A stretch of 64,000 nt of DNA from Conexibacter sp. DBS9H8 (lineage in GTDB: Bacteria; Actinomycetota; Thermoleophilia; Solirubrobacterales; Solirubrobacteraceae). Position 1 is the first letter of the stretch. The number at the start of each line of letters is the position of its first letter. Positions 61,261-64,000 of this stretch are shown in pieces. Location of the stretch: contig NZ_CP097128.1 of assembly GCF_023330685.1 (NCBI RefSeq), positions 2,976,001 through 3,040,000 on the forward strand, given 5' to 3'. The notes under the pieces are model-generated. The model ran no database searches. It was not told the DNA's origin and saw only the letters and a list, made by a program, of their open reading frames with translations. The translations under genes and the position numbers were made by a program.

Positions 61261-63183
61261 CTACTCGGAGGCGAGGCCGGGCCGCGGCAGGGGCCGCGGT
61301 GCGGTCTGAGGCACCCGCTCGGGGGAGGCGGGCAGCTGCGGGGGCGGCGGCGCCTCCGATCCGAACACCGCCTCCTCCGAGGAGCCGGCGAGCAGAGCCT
61401 CGAACTGGTCGGCCTCAATCGTCTCACGCTTGATGAGGATCTCGGAGATGCGGTTGAGCGCTTCACGGTGGTTGGCCAGCAGGCCGAGGGCCTGCTGGTG
61501 GGCGCCCTCGACGATCCGGCGGATCTCGGTGTCGATCTCCCGGGCGATCTCATCGGAGTAGTCCGGTTCGGTCCCCATGTCGCGGCCGAGGAACGGCTGG
61601 CCGTGGTCGTGACCGAACACGCGCGGACCGAGCCGCTCGGACATGCCGTAGCGCATCACCATCTGCTTTGCCGTCGCGGTCACCTTCTCCAGGTCGTTGG
61701 AGGCGCCGGTGGTGATCTCACCGAAGACGATCTCCTCGGCCGCCCGGCCGCCGAGGGTCATCGCCATCGTGTCAAGCAGTTCGGCGCGGGTGGTGAGGAA
61801 CTTGTCCTCCCCGGGCATTGAGATCGTGTACCCGAGCGCCTGGCCGCGGCTGATCACCGAGATCTTGTGGATCGGGTCCGAGTGGGGCAGGTAGTGGCCG
61901 ACGATCGCGTGCCCCATCTCGTGGTAGGCGGTGATCCGGCGCTCGCCCTCGGACATCACCCGCGTCTTCTTCTCGGGGCCGGCGATCACGCGCATGATCC
62001 CCTCCTCGAGTTCGATCTGGGTGATCTCCCGCTTGCCGTTGCGGGCGGCGAGGAGTGCGGCCTCGTTGACGAGGTTGGCGAGGTCGGCCCCGGTGAAGCC
62101 GGGGGTCTGCCCGGCGAGCGCCTCCACGTCGATCTCCCGGGCGAGCGGCTTGCCGCGGGTATGCACCTCGAGGATCTTCTTGCGGCCCGCCCGGTCGGGC
62201 CGGTCGACGACGATCTGGCGGTCAAAGCGGCCGGGGCGCAGCAGCGCCGGGTCGAGGATGTCGGGCCGGTTCGTCGCGGCGATGAGGATGATGTTGTCCT
62301 TCATCTCAAAGCCGTCCATCTCCACGAGGAGCTGGTTGAGGGTCTGCTCGCGCTCGTCGTGCCCGCCGCCGAGGCCGGCACCGCGGTGGCGGCCGACGGC
62401 GTCGATCTCATCCATGAAGATGATGCACGGACTGTTCTGCTTCGCCTGCTCGAACAGGTCACGGACGCGGCTCGCGCCGACCCCGACGAACATCTCGACG
62501 AAATCCGAGCCCGAGATCGAGAAGAACGGCACCCCGGCCTCCCCGGCGACCGCGCGGGCGAGCAGGGTCTTGCCCGTACCGGGCGGACCGTAGAGCAGCA
62601 CGCCCTTGGGGATGCGGGCGCCGAGGGCCTGGAACTTCTTCGGGTTCTCGAGGAACTCCTTGATCTCATGGAGCTCCTCAACCGCCTCATCGACGCCGGC
62701 GACGTCCCGGAAGGTGATCTTCGGTGAGTCGACCGCCATCCGCTTGGCCCGCGACTTGCCGAAGCTCATCACCTTCGAGCCGCCGCCCTGGACCTGGTTC
62801 ATCAACAGGAACCAGAGGCCGAACATCAGCACGAACGGGAGCATGTAGGTGAGGATCGAGATCCACGCGCTCGAGGATTTGTCCTGGAACTGCGCGGCCT
62901 GGGGGCCGTCGTGCTTGATCAGCTCCTGGGTGAGGACCTGGGTCATGTTGTCGGGATAGCCGACCGAGTACTTGCCCCCGCCGTTGCGCAGCACGACGGC
63001 GACGCTGTTGTCCTTCTGATCGAAGTTGGCCGACTGCACCTGGCCCTTCTGGACCTGGGTGACGAACTGGCCGAAGGTGTAGGAGGTGCCCGAGTGGGAG
63101 CCGCCGATCAGCTTCTGGGCGAAGAACGCGAGCACGACCACGATCAGGATCGGGAACAGCGCGCTCTTGAAGAATCGGGTCAT
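61261..63183 (-). CDS. ftsH: ATP-dependent zinc metalloprotease FtsH
   Basis: 640 aa from the ATG at 63183. TM1 (about 5-25), an extracytoplasmic domain, TM2 ([22 protein letters not shown]), AAA+ domain with [19 protein letters not shown] and the SRH region [10 protein letters not shown], and a zinc protease with HEMGH ([12 protein letters not shown]). It degrades membrane and regulatory proteins. The C-terminal Pro-rich tail is dispensable in the family. Confidence 0.97.
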   Translation of the reverse strand: MTRFFKSALFPILIVVVLAFFAQKLIGGSHSGTSYTFGQFVTQVQKGQVQSANFDQKDNSVAVVLRNGGGKYSVGYPDNMTQVLTQELIKHDGPQAAQFQDKSSSAWISILTYMLPFVLMFGLWFLLMNQVQGGGSKVMSFGKSRAKRMAVDSPKITFRDVAGVDEAVEELHEIKEFLENPKKFQALGARIPKGVLLYGPPGTGKTLLARAVAGEAGVPFFSISGSDFVEMFVGVGASRVRDLFEQAKQNSPCIIFMDEIDAVGRHRGAGLGGGHDEREQTLNQLLVEMDGFEMKDNIILIAATNRPDILDPALLRPGRFDRQIVVDRPDRAGRKKILEVHTRGKPLAREIDVEALAGQTPGFTGADLANLVNEAALLAARNGKREITQIELEEGIMRVIAGPEKKTRVMSEGERRITAYHEMGHAIVGHYLPHSDPIHKISVISRGQALGYTISMPGEDKFLTTRAELLDTMAMTLGGRAAEEIVFGEITTGASNDLEKVTATAKQMVMRYGMSERLGPRVFGHDHGQPFLGRDMGTEPDYSDEIAREIDTEIRRIVEGAHQQALGLLANHREALNRISEILIKRETIEADQFEALLAGSSEEAVFGSEAPPPPQLPASPERVPQTAPRPLPRPGLASE

Positions 63184-63259
63184 CGCGGTGCGTCTCGCGC
63201 CGCGGTCCACCCTGATTGGGCGGTCCCGCGGTGAGCGGGAAACGCCAAGCCTAGCAACC

Positions 63260-63799
63260 TCATGGCTGGCGCAGAGCGGCGACGAACGGGAGGTTGCGGT
63301 AGCGCTCGGCGTGATCGAGCCCGTAGCCGACGACGAAACGGTCCGGCAGCTCGAACCCGACGTAGCGGGGTGAGGACCGCACCTGGCGGGCGCCCGGCTT
63401 GATCAGCAGCGCGCACACCTCGAGGCTCGCCGGGTTGCGGGCGGCGAGGTTGCGCAGCAGGTACTGCAGGGTGAGGCCCGAGTCGACGATGTCCTCGACG
63501 ATCAGTACGTCGCGACCCTCGAGCGGCATGTCGAGGTCCTTGAGGATCCGCACGACGCCCGAACTCTTGGTCGCCGAGCCGTAGCTGGAGATCGCCATGA
63601 AGTCGACCTCGCAGGGAACCGTCAGCGCCCGCATCAGGTCGGCGAGGAAGAAGATCGCCCCCTTGAGCACGCCGATCAGGACGAGCTCGCGGTCGGCGTA
63701 ATCGGCGGAGACCTCGGCGGCGAGCTCGCGCACCCGGGCGGCAAGCGCCACCTCAGAGACGAGGATCTCCCCGACCGGGTCGTCACTGGGGGTGGGCAC
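63260..63799 (-). CDS. hpt: hypoxanthine(-guanine) phosphoribosyltransferase
   Basis: 179 aa from a GTG at 63799. VLIGVLKGAIFFLADLMRAL, DFMAISSYGSATKSSGVVRILKDL and the PRPP loop VLIVEDIVDSGLTLQYLL are diagnostic. Purine salvage. The start overlaps the end of the tilS-like gene by 17 nt; tilS-hpt-ftsH is one of the most conserved trios in Gram-positive genomes. Confidence 0.96.
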   Translation of the reverse strand: MPTPSDDPVGEILVSEVALAARVRELAAEVSADYADRELVLIGVLKGAIFFLADLMRALTVPCEVDFMAISSYGSATKSSGVVRILKDLDMPLEGRDVLIVEDIVDSGLTLQYLLRNLAARNPASLEVCALLIKPGARQVRSSPRYVGFELPDRFVVGYGLDHAERYRNLPFVAALRQP

Positions 63800-64000
63800 C
63801 GTCGGATTGTGTCAGCGATGTGATCGGGGCGTCCACTCGCGGTGTCCGCTCGAACGCCAGCCGGCTCGCCCGGGTGCGCGCCCGCACTCCGCCGGGCAGG
63901 TCGAGCGCGGCGTCGGGCCCCATCGCGACGATCTCCCCGAGCCGCCGGGCGACCCCGGCGGCAGGGCCGCCGGCGGCGGCGTCGGCGAGCCGCTGCACCG
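63783..64000 (-). CDS. tilS: tRNA(Ile)-lysidine synthase, C-terminal part (partial)
   Basis: Only the last 71 or so residues are inside the window; the gene continues beyond 64000. The visible part (MQRLADAAAGGPAAGVARRL...ALDLPGGVRARTRASRLAFERT) fits the end of TilS, where VDLPGG-type strands follow the helical region; the ATP-binding PP-loop would lie outside. The assignment rests largely on position upstream of hpt-ftsH. Confidence 0.65.
   Translation of the reverse strand, partial: VQRLADAAAGGPAAGVARRLGEIVAMGPDAALDLPGGVRARTRASRLAFERTPRVDAPITSLTQSDGAHPQ

Overview
The window is a very GC-rich (about 70%) chromosomal segment from an actinobacterium. The best fit is a Thermoleophilia/Solirubrobacterales-type lineage. 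Reasons: a SigH-like sigma factor next to rlmB/cysS, an actinobacterial menaquinol:cytochrome c supercomplex (three-helix TAT Rieske QcrA, diheme QcrC), CarD, DisA, actinobacterial-type formate dehydrogenase, many GTG starts and pervasive 4-nt start/stop overlaps. There are no rRNA genes, insertion sequences, prophages or CRISPR arrays. One tRNA gene (Thr-UGU) is present.

Left part (1-3.2 kb): the end of an ECF sigma gene, a PlsC acyltransferase fused to an NAD-binding domain, and a short plus-strand pair with a sugar-nucleotide reductase/epimerase. 3.2-10 kb: a seven-gene minus-strand respiratory operon, ctaC-ctaD-orf-ctaG-qcrC-qcrA-qcrB, with every junction overlapping by 4 nt. It has no subunit III gene, and its oxidase subunit I lacks the canonical residues of both proton channels. 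A divergent Crp/Fnr-type regulator and a SatP-like membrane protein follow (10.1-11.9 kb). 12-15.9 kb: a tightly overlapped four-gene operon (NodB-type deacetylase, acyl-CoA dehydrogenase-like protein, NodS-type methyltransferase, and a GT2 fused to a GpgS-like glucosyltransferase) that looks like an uncharacterised glycoconjugate pathway. Divergent from it is a formate dehydrogenase operon (small HTH-like ORF, catalytic subunit, FeS subunit, NrfD anchor). The same dyad GTTCGC-NN-GCGAAC lies 47 nt upstream of both ctaC and the fdh operon, and 72 nt upstream of the Crp-like gene, so a respiratory regulon is plausible.

Middle (21.5-34.9 kb): accessory genes. These are a secreted penicillin-acylase-type hydrolase divergent from a secreted CALB-like lipase; small GST/glutaredoxin-like, AHSA1 and VOC proteins; a persulfide-handling module (CstB-like dioxygenase-sulfurtransferase, ArsR-rhodanese regulator, MFS transporter) with a shared 17-bp operator-like motif; decayed cupin genes; a VapBC toxin-antitoxin pair; tRNA-Thr; and an FTR1 iron permease under a perfect DtxR/IdeR-type iron box, divergent from a PHP phosphoesterase.

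Right part (35-64 kb, almost all minus strand): a deeply conserved housekeeping block. In transcription order it reads tilS(partial)-hpt-ftsH ... folP-folB-folK ... coaX ... dus-greA-lysS-clpC ... radA-disA-carD-ispD-ispF-cysS-rlmB-sigH, nearly the order known from Bacillus subtilis. Lineage-specific genes interrupt it: a LysR regulator and membrane proteins, a GST, an amidohydrolase and a broken AbiEi/DUF559 gene, and a membrane glycosyltransferase-like gene with two tandem acyltransferase-3 paralogs. The last set sits beside an unusual 47-nt near-perfect hairpin.
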